Positions 8,621 through 16,568 of a stretch of 55,185 nucleotides of DNA are shown here, piece after piece. The notes under the pieces are model-generated. The model did no database searches. It was not told the DNA's origin and was given only the letters and a program-made list of their open reading frames with translations. The position numbers were made by a program, and so were the translations under genes. Source of the stretch: Roseovarius sp. (GTDB taxonomy: Bacteria > Pseudomonadota > Alphaproteobacteria > Rhodobacterales > Rhodobacteraceae); contig JARGOC010000023.1 in NCBI GenBank assembly GCA_029212365.1, forward strand, positions 1 to 55,185. Reading direction: 5' to 3'. Within the stretch, counting starts at the first letter, position 1, and each line of letters starts with the position of its first letter.

Positions 8621-9055
8621 ATGATGCGTTACTGCCTTGGTGTCTTCTTTTTGATCTTTGCAAATGCTGCGATGGCTTGGGATGAACCTGCCCGCGGTAC
8701 GGCCGATCGTGCGGGGTTGATGGATGCGCTCAGGCCGCATGCGGTGTGGATGTTGGGGCCGCCGGTGGAATTTGTGGTGCATGAATTGCGCCGAGCGGGC
8801 AATGTGGGATTTGCCAGTGTTTCGGCGCAACGCCCGGGAGGTGGCCAGATCGACATAAGTCGCACGCCGGGGGCTGCGCGTGGGCAATTGGATGTTGAGT
8901 ATATGGACGGGTCGTCGTTGCAGGCACTCTACCTCAAATCCGGGGATACCTGGGTGGCGGTGCATTGGGCGATTGGGGCCACAGACGCCTGGTTCGCAGA
9001 TCCAGTGTTTTGCCCGGATTATCACACAGTTATTCCAGAATTTTGCGGCGACTGA
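8621..9055 (+). CDS. Small secreted protein of unknown function
   Basis: 144 residues with a clear signal peptide (MMRYCLGVFFLIFANAAMA, cleavage near residue 19) and an AGGA ribosome site a few bases before tandem ATG codons. The mature part is about 125 residues with no membrane segment. It holds a RAGLMDALRPHAVWMLG segment and two cysteines close to the C-terminus (FCPDYHTVIPEFC), which could form a disulfide. I do not recognise the family. It is divergent from topA (140 bases between starts) and convergent with dprA (7 bases between stops). Codon use and signal peptide make it a credible gene; the role is unknown. Confidence 0.75.
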   Translation: MMRYCLGVFFLIFANAAMAWDEPARGTADRAGLMDALRPHAVWMLGPPVEFVVHELRRAGNVGFASVSAQRPGGGQIDISRTPGAARGQLDVEYMDGSSLQALYLKSGDTWVAVHWAIGATDAWFADPVFCPDYHTVIPEFCGD

Positions 9056-9062
9056 CCTGCGT

Positions 9063-10241
9063 TCAACTTGCGCGGCGCGGAAGAGCGCGGCGCAAAAGCC
9101 CGCCAGTATCGCGTTTTATGCGCCCCTCCAGTTCAAGGTCCAGCAATACCGGGGATATGTGGTGCGCGGGTTGTTCCAGGTCTCGGATCAATTGATCTTC
9201 GGCCAATGGCGAGGGGCCCAGCCGGTCGAGGATCTGACTGTGAAGGGTTGCCGTTTCAGCCAACGAACGGCGTTGAGGCGGTCTTGACGCTTCTTGGGGG
9301 GCGGCATCAGCCACGGGAGCCAGAGGCATTTCCGCCTGAGGGGCGATCTGATCAGGTAAAACATCAATGACATCGCCAGCATTGCGGATCAGATGGGCAC
9401 CATCCCGGATCAACATATTGCACCCAGAGGCGCGTGCATCCATCGGATGGCCGGGCACGGCCAGCACATCCCGGCCCTGATCCAATGCATCGCGCGCGGT
9501 GATCAATGATCCGGATTTGGCTGCGGCTTCAACGACTATCACGGCCTGTGCCAACCCCGAGATCAGCCGATTGCGCCTTGGAAAATGGCGCGCCTGCGGG
9601 GTCAGGCCCATTGGTTGTTCTGTCAGGCGCAGGCCATTGGCCAAAATATCTTCGCCCAGTTTGGTGTTTTCGGCCGGATAAATCACATCAACCCCGCCGC
9701 CCATCACCGCGATTGTGCCGGTCTCGAGCGAGGCCAGATGCGCGGCCGTATCAATGCCGCGTGCCAGACCTGACACCACAACATATCCTGCATCCGCCAG
9801 ATCACGGGCCAGTGCCTTGGCCATGCGAGTGCCCAAAGATGAGGCATTGCGCGCCCCCACCAGAGCAATCATTGGCCGACGCAGCACGTCGATTTGCCCC
9901 ATAACCCACAATAAAGGAGGAGGATCGGGAATGGTTTTCAATTGTGCAGGATATTCGGGATCGGTGATGCAGATCAGCCGGGCACCTGCGGCCTGGCCCT
10001 TGGCATATTCTGCCGCAGCTTGCTGTACAGAAAAGGGGGTGTAGCTGGCGACACCGGCGGCACGGGCCACATCAGGCAGGGCCTGCAACGCGGAGTGCAC
10101 GTTGCTGTGTTCGGCCAGCAGGCGATAGAAGGTTGCCACGCCAACCCTTCGAGAACGCAAGAGGCGAAGCCACGAAATCCGATCATCTTCCGTGGTGGGT
10201 GGGAGTGGGGGGTGAGTGGAAGGATGTGTATCCTCGGTCAT
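9063..10241 (-). CDS. dprA: DNA-processing protein DprA
   Basis: 392-residue DprA/Smf, which binds incoming single-stranded DNA and loads RecA in transformation. In Rhodobacter it is needed to receive gene transfer agent DNA. A SAM-like N-terminal region is followed by the extended Rossmann domain: VGARNASSLGTRMA (family form GSRxxS/T), GLARGIDTAAH, PQARHFPRRNRLISGL, EAAAKSGSLITA and VPGHPMDARASGCN. A linker and a C-terminal winged-helix region (about 330-392, LDRLGPSPLAEDQLIRDL) complete the alphaproteobacterial form. It lies 261 bases downstream of tldD on the same strand. A CtrA-like motif occurs 44-58 bases upstream of the start. Confidence 0.95.
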   Translation of the reverse strand: MTEDTHPSTHPPLPPTTEDDRISWLRLLRSRRVGVATFYRLLAEHSNVHSALQALPDVARAAGVASYTPFSVQQAAAEYAKGQAAGARLICITDPEYPAQLKTIPDPPPLLWVMGQIDVLRRPMIALVGARNASSLGTRMAKALARDLADAGYVVVSGLARGIDTAAHLASLETGTIAVMGGGVDVIYPAENTKLGEDILANGLRLTEQPMGLTPQARHFPRRNRLISGLAQAVIVVEAAAKSGSLITARDALDQGRDVLAVPGHPMDARASGCNMLIRDGAHLIRNAGDVIDVLPDQIAPQAEMPLAPVADAAPQEASRPPQRRSLAETATLHSQILDRLGPSPLAEDQLIRDLEQPAHHISPVLLDLELEGRIKRDTGGLLRRALPRRAS

Positions 10242-10284
10242 CGTGTCTCCGCCTTCTTGCTCAAATGGTTGTACGCACGGTTGG

Positions 10285-10299
10285 TTAACGGTGAGTAAA
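10285..10299 (-). promoter_or_regulatory. CtrA-like site upstream of dprA
   Basis: On the minus strand the sequence reads TTTA-N7-TTAACC, one base from the CtrA pattern TTAA-N7-TTAA with the favoured C after the second half. It is 44-58 bases upstream of the dprA ATG, a sensible operator or activator distance. CtrA is known to control dprA-dependent gene transfer agent reception in Rhodobacter capsulatus, so the context raises its value. The match itself is imperfect. Confidence 0.4.
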
Positions 10300-10348
10300 C
10301 CAAACCAAGAAATTCATTTGAAAATCTGTTCGGGAAGGACTTGCTGTG

Positions 10349-10687
10349 ATGTCAGCGCTGGCCTTTTACACCAGTGGCAAGCCAGTCCCGATGTGGAATG
10401 CGCAACGGATCGTCGGGAAAATCGTGGGCAGGCAAGGCAGCCAGATCACTATCAAGCTGTGCGGCCAAACCCCACCTGTGCACCACATTCGCGTATCGCG
10501 ACTCAGGTTGCCGATCCACCCACGGTCAGCCCGCCAATCATCACCGTTGGTTGCCCGACACCGACAGGCACCCATTGCCCCTGTTTGCCGCAGTTGCCCA
10601 TGCCGGGATCCAGAGCCATGTCATTGCCAAGGGCCCGGATTTGTTTCAGGGCGGTTGCCCCATCGCCGATCAGAGTGGCGCCGGTGA
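10349..10687 (+). CDS. Candidate small protein antisense to the tldD 3' end
   Basis: A plus-strand reading of 112 residues starting MSALAFYTSGKPVPMWNA, with a good GGAAGGAC ribosome site nine bases before the ATG. The first 50 residues look protein-like (NAQRIVGKIVGRQGSQITIK). They fill the otherwise empty 261 bases between tldD and dprA. The last 60 residues run antisense into tldD and are Arg/Pro/Ser rich, like a shadow reading. It may be a real short gene with a long antisense tail, or chance. I do not recognise a family. Confidence 0.3.
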   Translation: MSALAFYTSGKPVPMWNAQRIVGKIVGRQGSQITIKLCGQTPPVHHIRVSRLRLPIHPRSARQSSPLVARHRQAPIAPVCRSCPCRDPEPCHCQGPGFVSGRLPHRRSEWRR

Positions 10688-11924
10688 CGGGCGCGCCGAT
10701 CTGGCCGTTTTTAACACGGTAAGCCTCGGTGCAGGAGAACACGAATTTGCCATTGGTGATATCCACCTGACCGCCGCCAAAGCCGACTGCATAGATGCCA
10801 TCTTTCAGATCAGCCACGATATCAGCGGGGTCGTCGTCACCGCCCATCATATACGTGTTGGTCATGCGTGGCATTGGGGCATGAGCATAGCTTTCGCGTC
10901 TGCCATTGCCTGTGGGTGCAACCCCCATGAGGCGCGCATTCTGGCGGTCTTGCATGAAGCCCACAAGGATGCCATCCTCGATCAGTGTGTTCTTGGCCGA
11001 AGGCGTGCCTTCGTCGTCAAAGCTGATCGAGCCGCGCCGCTCAGGGATAGTGCCATCATCAAGCACCGTCACCCCCGGAGCGGCAATGCGTTGACCCATG
11101 AGACCCGCAAAAGCCGAGGTGCCCTTGCGGTTGAAATCCCCTTCCAAGCCATGTCCGATGGCTTCGTGGAGCAGGATTCCGGGCCAGCCGGGGCCAAGCA
11201 CAACATCCATGATGCCAGCGGGCGCTGGCTCGGCCCGCAGATTGACCAGCGCCACGCGCAGCGCCTCATCTGCTTTGGCACGCCAATGCGAGGGGTCTGT
11301 CAGGGTTTCCAGCCCGATGCGCCCGCCGCCACCTGCGCTGCCTGCCTCACGGCGCCCGTCCTGTTCGGCGATGATCGAAACATTGAGGCGCGCCATGGGC
11401 CGGGTGTCGCGCAGCTCTTGCCCGTCGGGGCGCAGGATGATCACCTCCTGAAGTGACGCCGCGATGGAGGCAGTGACCTGCACCACACGAGGATCAAGCC
11501 CCCGCGCATAGGCATCAATTTCGCGCAGGGTATCCAGCTTGGTGGCAAAGGCCATTCCGGCAATTGGATCTGCATCGGTGTAGAGCCGTGTATTGGTCGG
11601 GGCAGGGGGCAGCGCCAGAGTGCCCCCTCCATCACCCACGGCAAGGCGGGCGGTGGCCACTGCGCGACTCAACGCTGCCTCAGAAATGTCGGTGGAGTGG
11701 GCATAGCCGGTGACCTCATTCAGGACAGCGCGCAGCCCGAAGCCTTCTGCGGCATCAAAGCTGGCCGATTTAACCCGGCCATCATCAAGCACCAGGCTTT
11801 CGGACGCGCGGCGTTCCAGAAAAAGCTCGCCGTCATCCGCCCCTTGGGTGGCGTTTTGCAACTGTTTCAGGGCGTGCTCACGGCTGATTGATGTGTCAAA
11901 TGGGCGAAATTGAGAGCTTGTCAT
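10503..11924 (-). CDS. tldD: Metalloprotease TldD
   Basis: 473-residue catalytic subunit of the TldD/TldE (PmbA) protease, which trims unfolded peptides and matures modified peptides. The zinc motif is HEAIGHGLEGD (His253, Glu254, His258), and the conserved cysteine-containing FSCTEAYRVKNGQIG segment near residue 410 gives the third ligand seen in family structures. The C-terminal GNCGKQGQWVPVGVGQPTVM and GGLTVGGSAT blocks are typical. The partner PmbA is at 50538-51884, so the two are not in one operon. The start at 11924 is about 34 bases from a perfect FNR-type box. Confidence 0.96.
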   Translation of the reverse strand: MTSSQFRPFDTSISREHALKQLQNATQGADDGELFLERRASESLVLDDGRVKSASFDAAEGFGLRAVLNEVTGYAHSTDISEAALSRAVATARLAVGDGGGTLALPPAPTNTRLYTDADPIAGMAFATKLDTLREIDAYARGLDPRVVQVTASIAASLQEVIILRPDGQELRDTRPMARLNVSIIAEQDGRREAGSAGGGGRIGLETLTDPSHWRAKADEALRVALVNLRAEPAPAGIMDVVLGPGWPGILLHEAIGHGLEGDFNRKGTSAFAGLMGQRIAAPGVTVLDDGTIPERRGSISFDDEGTPSAKNTLIEDGILVGFMQDRQNARLMGVAPTGNGRRESYAHAPMPRMTNTYMMGGDDDPADIVADLKDGIYAVGFGGGQVDITNGKFVFSCTEAYRVKNGQIGAPVTGATLIGDGATALKQIRALGNDMALDPGMGNCGKQGQWVPVGVGQPTVMIGGLTVGGSAT

Positions 11925-11957
11925 GCGGTCTTTCCGGTAAGGGCGGCACGAATTAAT

Positions 11958-11971
11958 TTGATCTAAATCAA
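11958..11971. promoter_or_regulatory. Perfect FNR/FnrL-type box between tldD and ctaC
   Basis: TTGATCTAAATCAA is an exact match to the FNR consensus TTGAT-N4-ATCAA. It sits in the divergent region, about 34 bases upstream of the tldD start and 145 bases upstream of ctaC. In Rhodobacteraceae the oxygen sensor FnrL binds such sites and controls respiratory oxidase genes. Which of the two genes is controlled, and whether by activation or repression, cannot be told from sequence. Confidence 0.75.
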
Positions 11972-12115
11972 AAAAGCGTCCGTTTGCCGCAATGGTCTTT
12001 CTTGTTTGTGGCTTAAGAATATGGTTTTAACCAGCAGTGACAACAATGGGATTCCGGCCAATTGGCTGTTAGGGTCCCAAAGATGAATGACACGCGAAAC
12101 CGATCAGGGTGACTT

Positions 12116-12985
12116 ATGCGACGATTTACCAGCCTAATGGCCTCACTGGCCGCCATGACCTCCGCTCCTGCATTTGCTCAGGACGGCCTTGAAATCATTG
12201 GGAAACCGGTTTCTGGGGGCAAGAATTTCCAGCCTGCGGCAACCGAATTGGCCCGTGATATTCATTGGCTGGATAGTATGATTTTGATCATCATCACGGC
12301 GATTGTGCTGTTCGTTTGTGCCCTGATGGCTATTTGCATCCTGCGCTACAACAGAAAGTCCAATCCTACACCGGCCTCGTTTACGCATAATTCTCCGGTT
12401 GAAGTGGCTTGGACGATTATCCCAATTGTGGTTTTGGTCTTTATCGGGGCGTTTTCGTTGCCGGTACTGTTCAAACAACAGGAAATTCCACAAGGTGAGA
12501 TCAACATCAAAGTGACCGGATATCAGTGGTATTGGGGCTATGAATACACGGATCACGAATTCGGGTTTGAAAGCTTCCTGATCGGCGATGGCAAGGTGCT
12601 GAATGATGAGGTGATCGCGGAACTGGAAGCTGCAGGCTATTCCAAGGATGAGTTCTTGCTGGCGACAGACACAGCGGTGGTTGTTCCTGTCAATAAGGTG
12701 GTCGTGATGACTGTGACTGGCGCTGATGTGATCCACTCCTGGACGATCCCTGCCTTTGGGGTGAAGCAAGATGCAGTGCCAGGACGACTGGCACAGCTGT
12801 GGTTCAAAGCCGAGAAGGAAGGCGTCTACTTTGGTCAGTGTTCTGAGCTGTGCGGCAAAGACCATGCCTATATGCCGATCACCGTAAAAGTAGTATCTGA
12901 GGCCGCGTACGAAGAATGGCTGGCAGGCGCTAAGGAAGAGTATGCAGGCGTGCCTCGCAACGTGACTGTCGCGTCGACCGAGTGA
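12116..12985 (+). CDS. ctaC: Cytochrome c oxidase subunit II (aa3 type)
   Basis: 289-residue copper-A subunit that accepts electrons from cytochrome c. Signal peptide ([21 protein letters not shown]), then two membrane helices at about 52-74 and 96-118, then the cupredoxin domain. The aromatic electron-entry motif is YQWYWGYEY (136-144). The CuA ligands are all present: His207 in HSWTIP, and Cys242, Glu244, Cys246, His250 and Met253 in [12 protein letters not shown]. It is first of the ctaC-ctaB-ctaG-ctaE cluster. As in Paracoccus and Rhodobacter, subunit I (ctaD) is not in the cluster and must lie elsewhere. An AGGGTGA ribosome site precedes the ATG. Confidence 0.97.
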   Translation: MRRFTSLMASLAAMTSAPAFAQDGLEIIGKPVSGGKNFQPAATELARDIHWLDSMILIIITAIVLFVCALMAICILRYNRKSNPTPASFTHNSPVEVAWTIIPIVVLVFIGAFSLPVLFKQQEIPQGEINIKVTGYQWYWGYEYTDHEFGFESFLIGDGKVLNDEVIAELEAAGYSKDEFLLATDTAVVVPVNKVVVMTVTGADVIHSWTIPAFGVKQDAVPGRLAQLWFKAEKEGVYFGQCSELCGKDHAYMPITVKVVSEAAYEEWLAGAKEEYAGVPRNVTVASTE

Positions 12986-12993
12986 CCCGAAGG

Positions 12994-13049
12994 GGTGGGG
13001 TGAAACCCCACCCTACACCGCCGCCTGTAGGGTGGGGTTTCACCCCACC
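12994..13049. repeat. 24-bp perfect inverted repeat between ctaC and ctaB
   Basis: Left arm 12994-13017 and right arm 13026-13049 are exact reverse complements over 24 bases, with an eight-base CCGCCGCC loop. Each arm contains its own smaller palindrome (GGTGGGGT, three bases, ACCCCACC), so the DNA can fold as one long hairpin or two short ones. It begins nine bases after the ctaC stop and ends 14 bases before the ctaB start. There is no T run, so it is more likely an RNA-stabilising or attenuating element, or a mobile REP-like repeat, than a simple terminator. Confidence 0.9.
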
Positions 13050-13063
13050 AACCGGAGATTTCA

Positions 13064-14011
13064 ATGAGCGACGCCAGCCTGAATAGCACGCAAGCGCAAT
13101 CGCAAACCGGGGATGCCGGGTTCGGCGATTTCTTTGCTTTGCTCAAGCCGCGAGTGATGTCACTGGTGGTGTTCACTGCCTTTGTTGGCCTGTTGGCGGC
13201 GCCTGTTGCTGTGCATCCTTTCGTGGGCTTTACGGCTGTTTTGTTTATTGCAATCGGGGGCGGTGCATCCGGCGCACTGAACATGTGGTGGGAGGCGGAT
13301 GTTGACCGCCTGATGAAGCGCACTCAAAAGCGCCCCATTCCTGCCGGCCGCATTGCCGAGGGCGAAGCCTTTGGATTTGGCATGGCCTTGTCGGGATTTT
13401 CGGTGATCATGCTGTGGCTGGCCACCAATTGGGTGGCCGCTGCTTTGCTTGCGTTCACCATCTTTTTCTATGTGGTGATCTATACCATGGGCTTAAAGCG
13501 CCGCACGCCTCAGAACATCGTGATTGGCGGTGCTGCGGGGGCGTTTCCTCCGATGATCGGCTGGGCGGCTGCAACAGGTTCGGTCAGCGTGGAATCAGTG
13601 TTGATGTTCACATTGATTTTCATGTGGACGCCGCCGCATTTCTGGGCGTTGTGCCTGTTCATGAAGTCCGATTATGACGCGGCTGGCATCCCGATGCTGA
13701 CTGCCACCCATGGGCGCACCTCTACCCGAAAACATATTCTTGTTTACACGCTGCTGCTGGCCCCTGTTGCCGTAGGGGCTGCCTTCACGGGCATTGGTGG
13801 ACCGATCTATCTGGCTGTGGCGGTGATCTTTAACGCGCTTTTCCTCAAAGGGGCCTATGATATCTGGCGCCGCGACGAAGGGCAGGCCCAAGCCGATGGC
13901 TACGCGGTTGAGAAAAAAGTGTTCCGCCTGTCACTCTATTATCTTTTTGCGCACTTTCTGGCGATTCTTATGCAGTCGGTGCTGGCCCCATATGGCATCG
14001 CAGGATGGTGA
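13064..14011 (+). CDS. ctaB: Protohaem IX farnesyltransferase (haem O synthase)
   Basis: 315-residue UbiA-family membrane prenyltransferase that converts haem B to haem O, the precursor of haem A for aa3 oxidase. The prenyl-diphosphate/Mg site [15 protein letters not shown] (N-x3-D-x3-D type) is near residue 75-85. A second Asp-containing loop, [12 protein letters not shown], is near 205. About nine hydrophobic segments follow an N-terminal soluble stretch of 25 residues. CGGAGA precedes the ATG. It lies 78 bases after ctaC, the gap being filled by the large palindrome. Confidence 0.96.
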   Translation: MSDASLNSTQAQSQTGDAGFGDFFALLKPRVMSLVVFTAFVGLLAAPVAVHPFVGFTAVLFIAIGGGASGALNMWWEADVDRLMKRTQKRPIPAGRIAEGEAFGFGMALSGFSVIMLWLATNWVAAALLAFTIFFYVVIYTMGLKRRTPQNIVIGGAAGAFPPMIGWAAATGSVSVESVLMFTLIFMWTPPHFWALCLFMKSDYDAAGIPMLTATHGRTSTRKHILVYTLLLAPVAVGAAFTGIGGPIYLAVAVIFNALFLKGAYDIWRRDEGQAQADGYAVEKKVFRLSLYYLFAHFLAILMQSVLAPYGIAGW

Positions 14012-14013
14012 AG

Positions 14014-14175
14014 ATGAGTCTGTCCAAGCAACATGAATTGCACAAACGTCGTTTCAGCCGCAATCTGGGGCTGGGATTGGTCTTGGGGGCTTTTGTGGCG
14101 CTGGTGTTCGGGCTGACCATTGCCAAAGTGTCTAACGAAGAATTTGCCGTCCCCACCCAGGGCGAGGCCGAGTGA
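14014..14175 (+). CDS. Small single-span membrane protein of the oxidase cluster (CoxF-like position)
   Basis: 53 residues ([19 protein letters not shown]...), starting two bases after the ctaB stop and ending TGATG, so its stop overlaps the ctaG start. A basic N-terminus of about 17 residues is followed by one hydrophobic helix ([19 protein letters not shown], about 18-36) and a short acidic tail. The tight packing and membrane helix argue for a real gene. A small ORF is known at this place, between ctaB and ctaG, in related bacteria, sometimes named coxF and taken to be an assembly factor. The exact role here is inferred from position only. Confidence 0.8.
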   Translation: MSLSKQHELHKRRFSRNLGLGLVLGAFVALVFGLTIAKVSNEEFAVPTQGEAE

Positions 14176-14756
14176 TGGCGATGGACACCAATACCAAAAC
14201 CGTACTGCGCCTTTCGGCTGTGGTTGTCACAATGGGGGCATTGGCCTGGGCGTCAGTGCCATTTTACGATTGGTTCTGCCGGGTCACTGGCTTTGGCGGG
14301 GCGACTGGCGTGGCAAGTTCGGGATCGGACACGATATTGGATCAGACGATTACGATCCGCTTTGACGGCTCACTGGACCGCGATATGCCTTGGGAATTCA
14401 AACCCATGGTTCGCGAGATGGATTTGCGCATCGGGGAAACTGGATTGGCCTTTTATGAGGCCTACAACCCCACAGACCGGCCCGTCGCCGGATCAGCCGC
14501 CTATAATGTAACACCATATGAGGCAGGCGGGTTTTTCACCAAGATTGACTGCTTTTGTTTTGAAGAGCAAATCCTGCAGCCCGGCCAGAGGGTAGAAATG
14601 CCCGTGACCTTCTATGTCGACCCTGAGATCGTGACAGACCGCGACGCAAAATACACACATACGATCACTTTGGGATACACATTCTACGAAATCGACCTGC
14701 CCGAGGCCCAAGCGGCCCTTGCGCAGGACGCTGAACCCGATACAACAATAAACTAA
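14175..14756 (+). CDS. ctaG: Cytochrome c oxidase copper chaperone CtaG (Cox11)
   Basis: 193-residue Cox11 protein that delivers copper to the CuB centre of subunit I. One N-terminal membrane helix (about 9-30) is followed by a periplasmic immunoglobulin-like domain. The conserved copper ligands are present: Cys126 and Cys128 in CFCFEEQ, and Cys35 just after the helix ([12 protein letters not shown]). I prefer the ATG at 14175, coupled TGATG to the small upstream gene, over the GTG one codon earlier. Confidence 0.96.
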   Translation: MAMDTNTKTVLRLSAVVVTMGALAWASVPFYDWFCRVTGFGGATGVASSGSDTILDQTITIRFDGSLDRDMPWEFKPMVREMDLRIGETGLAFYEAYNPTDRPVAGSAAYNVTPYEAGGFFTKIDCFCFEEQILQPGQRVEMPVTFYVDPEIVTDRDAKYTHTITLGYTFYEIDLPEAQAALAQDAEPDTTIN

Positions 14757-14781
14757 GCAATCGTGCGAGGGAACTAGACAG

Positions 14782-15582
14782 ATGGCACATGAAAAGAACC
14801 ACGATTATCACATCCTGAGCCCCTCGGCCTGGCCGCTTTTGGGGTCCCTTTCAGGGTTTGTCATGCTCTTTGGGGCAGTACTATTCTTCCACGATCACGG
14901 ACCTTGGATCTTGTTGATGGGTCTTGTGGGCGTGCTTTATGTGATGTTCGGATGGTGGTCTGAAGTTGTAAACGAAAGCCTTGTGGGCGATCACACTCCG
15001 GTTGTGCGGATCGGTCTGCGCTATGGGTTCATTATGTTCATTATGTCGGAAATCATGTTTTTCGCGGCATGGTTCTGGGCGTTTTTCAAAAGTGCGATGT
15101 ACCCAATGGGGCCGATGTCACCCATCAAGGATGGGGTTTGGCCGCCGGTTGGAATTGAAACCTTTGACCCTTGGCACCTGCCGCTGATCAACACGCTGAT
15201 CTTGCTGTGCTCGGGCTGTGCTGCAACTTGGGCGCACCACGCCTTGGTACATGGAAACAACCGCGAAGACATGAAAAAGGGCCTGGCTCTGGCAATCGCC
15301 CTGGGTGCGATTTTCACTGTGTTCCAGGCTTATGAATATAGCCATGCGGCCTTTGGCTTCTCCGGCAATATCTATGGTGCGACATTCTTTATGTCGACGG
15401 GCTTTCACGGCGCGCATGTGATTATCGGCACGATCTTCCTGTTCATCTGCCTGTTGCGCACGCTGCGTGGGCACTTCACGCCAGAGCAGCATGTCGGCTT
15501 TGAAGCTGCTGCCTGGTACTGGCACTTTGTGGATGTGGTCTGGCTGTTCTTGTTTGCCGCCGTTTACATCTGGGGTGGCTAA
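14782..15582 (+). CDS. ctaE: Cytochrome c oxidase subunit III
   Basis: 266-residue integral membrane subunit with seven predicted helices, stabilising the aa3 catalytic core and its proton uptake. Family features include [18 protein letters not shown] at the start, the [10 protein letters not shown] helix, the acidic residue in [23 protein letters not shown], and the C-terminal [18 protein letters not shown]. The length is normal. It is last of the ctaC operon and is followed by a terminator at 15632-15661. Confidence 0.97.
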   Translation: MAHEKNHDYHILSPSAWPLLGSLSGFVMLFGAVLFFHDHGPWILLMGLVGVLYVMFGWWSEVVNESLVGDHTPVVRIGLRYGFIMFIMSEIMFFAAWFWAFFKSAMYPMGPMSPIKDGVWPPVGIETFDPWHLPLINTLILLCSGCAATWAHHALVHGNNREDMKKGLALAIALGAIFTVFQAYEYSHAAFGFSGNIYGATFFMSTGFHGAHVIIGTIFLFICLLRTLRGHFTPEQHVGFEAAAWYWHFVDVVWLFLFAAVYIWGG

Positions 15583-15886
15583 CCTGTCATGATGTTGGGT
15601 GCACGGTGTTGGCACCCATGATAGAAAATCCAAGGGTGCGCCGGTATGGGGCACCCTTTTTCCGTTGAGGGATGTGATGGCCACGCGTGTCACCGGCAAT
15701 TCAACCTTGCGCGATATGGCCTGCACCCCGGTCTCACGTTTGACCGGTGCAGTACCATGGTCGGCTTTGCGTCTGCGCAACACTGCTCTGGTGCGAAATT
15801 GACACCGACACCTGAGGACTTGGGCTTGTTCGCAGACCCCTGCTTGATATAGGTGCTTGGACCCTTTTCATTTTCTGCCAGGTTTC
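15583..15886. other. Non-coding stretch between ctaE and the SURF1 gene
   Basis: About 300 bases. A terminator-like hairpin occupies 15632-15661. Short readings of up to 68 codons exist in two plus frames, but neither resembles a known protein or has a persuasive ribosome site. The remaining 220 bases probably hold a promoter for the SURF1-thrC run; I could not identify boxes. Confidence 0.5.
15632..15661 (+). terminator. Rho-independent terminator after ctaE
   Basis: AAGGGTGC (15632-15639) pairs with GCACCCTT (15651-15658) across an 11-base loop and runs into TTTTT. It lies 50 bases after the ctaE stop, ending the oxidase structural operon before the SURF1 gene. Confidence 0.78.
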
Positions 15887-16564
15887 ATGCGCCGTATCCT
15901 TATCCCCGTCATATTTGGTCTGGCCGGCATTGCTGTGCTGGTTTGGCTTGGAGTGTGGCAGGTGCAACGGCTTGGTTGGAAGCAGGATGTTCTCGCTCAG
16001 ATTGACGCCCGCATTGCCGCTGATCCTGTGGCTGTTCCTGCGTCGCCCGATCCTGAGCGTGATCAGTATTTGTCCGTTCAGGCGACTGGCCAGTTGCAAA
16101 CCGATATGCTGCGCGTTCTGGTCAGCCAGAAACAAGTGGGGGCGGGGTATCGTCTGATCTCGGCCTTGCAGATGGCAGAGCGCACAGTTCTGGTGGACCG
16201 CGGATTTATCAAGGTGGATGGGACTGCGCCGGATGCAGTGCCCGGCGAGATCACCATCACCGGCAATTTGCTGTGGCCGGATGATCGCAACTCATCAACC
16301 CCTGAGAATGATGTGACAGGTAACATCTGGTTTGCCCGCGATATTGATCAAATGGCAAAACAGCTGGGCAGCGACCCATTGTTGATCATAGCGCGCAAAA
16401 CCTCTCCGGTTGACGCGGGTGTGACGCCTTTGCCCGTAGACAGCGGCGCAATTCCAAACGATCACCTGTCTTATGCGATCACCTGGTTTTCACTTGCCTT
16501 TATCTGGGCGATGATGACCCTTTATTTCCTGTGGCGCCAACGCCACCCGACACAACAGGCCTGA
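15887..16564 (+). CDS. SURF1-family cytochrome oxidase assembly protein
   Basis: 225-residue SURF1/Shy1 homologue, which helps insert haem A into subunit I. The topology is typical: an N-terminal helix (about 4-24) ending in the GVWQVQRLGWK motif, a periplasmic domain of about 175 residues with VLVDRGFI and the family NDHLSYAITWF block, then a C-terminal helix (about 200-218). I chose the ATG at 15887; a TTG 30 bases earlier adds a short soluble leader. It stops four bases before thrC, so it is cotranscribed with it. Confidence 0.92.
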   Translation: MRRILIPVIFGLAGIAVLVWLGVWQVQRLGWKQDVLAQIDARIAADPVAVPASPDPERDQYLSVQATGQLQTDMLRVLVSQKQVGAGYRLISALQMAERTVLVDRGFIKVDGTAPDAVPGEITITGNLLWPDDRNSSTPENDVTGNIWFARDIDQMAKQLGSDPLLIIARKTSPVDAGVTPLPVDSGAIPNDHLSYAITWFSLAFIWAMMTLYFLWRQRHPTQQA

Positions 16565-16568
16565 ACAC

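Noticed and set aside
8462..9025. 187-codon minus-strand reading opposite the small secreted protein
   Set aside because: It is rich in His, Arg and Pro, as expected of a shadow of a GC-rich gene. The plus-strand reading has a signal peptide and a ribosome site.
12143..12865. 240-codon reading antisense to ctaC
   Set aside because: His/Arg/Gln-rich shadow of a gene with all CuA ligands intact.
15599..15852. Two short plus-strand readings between ctaE and the SURF1 gene
   Set aside because: They run through the terminator hairpin and share no resemblance with the DUF983-type gene sometimes found here.
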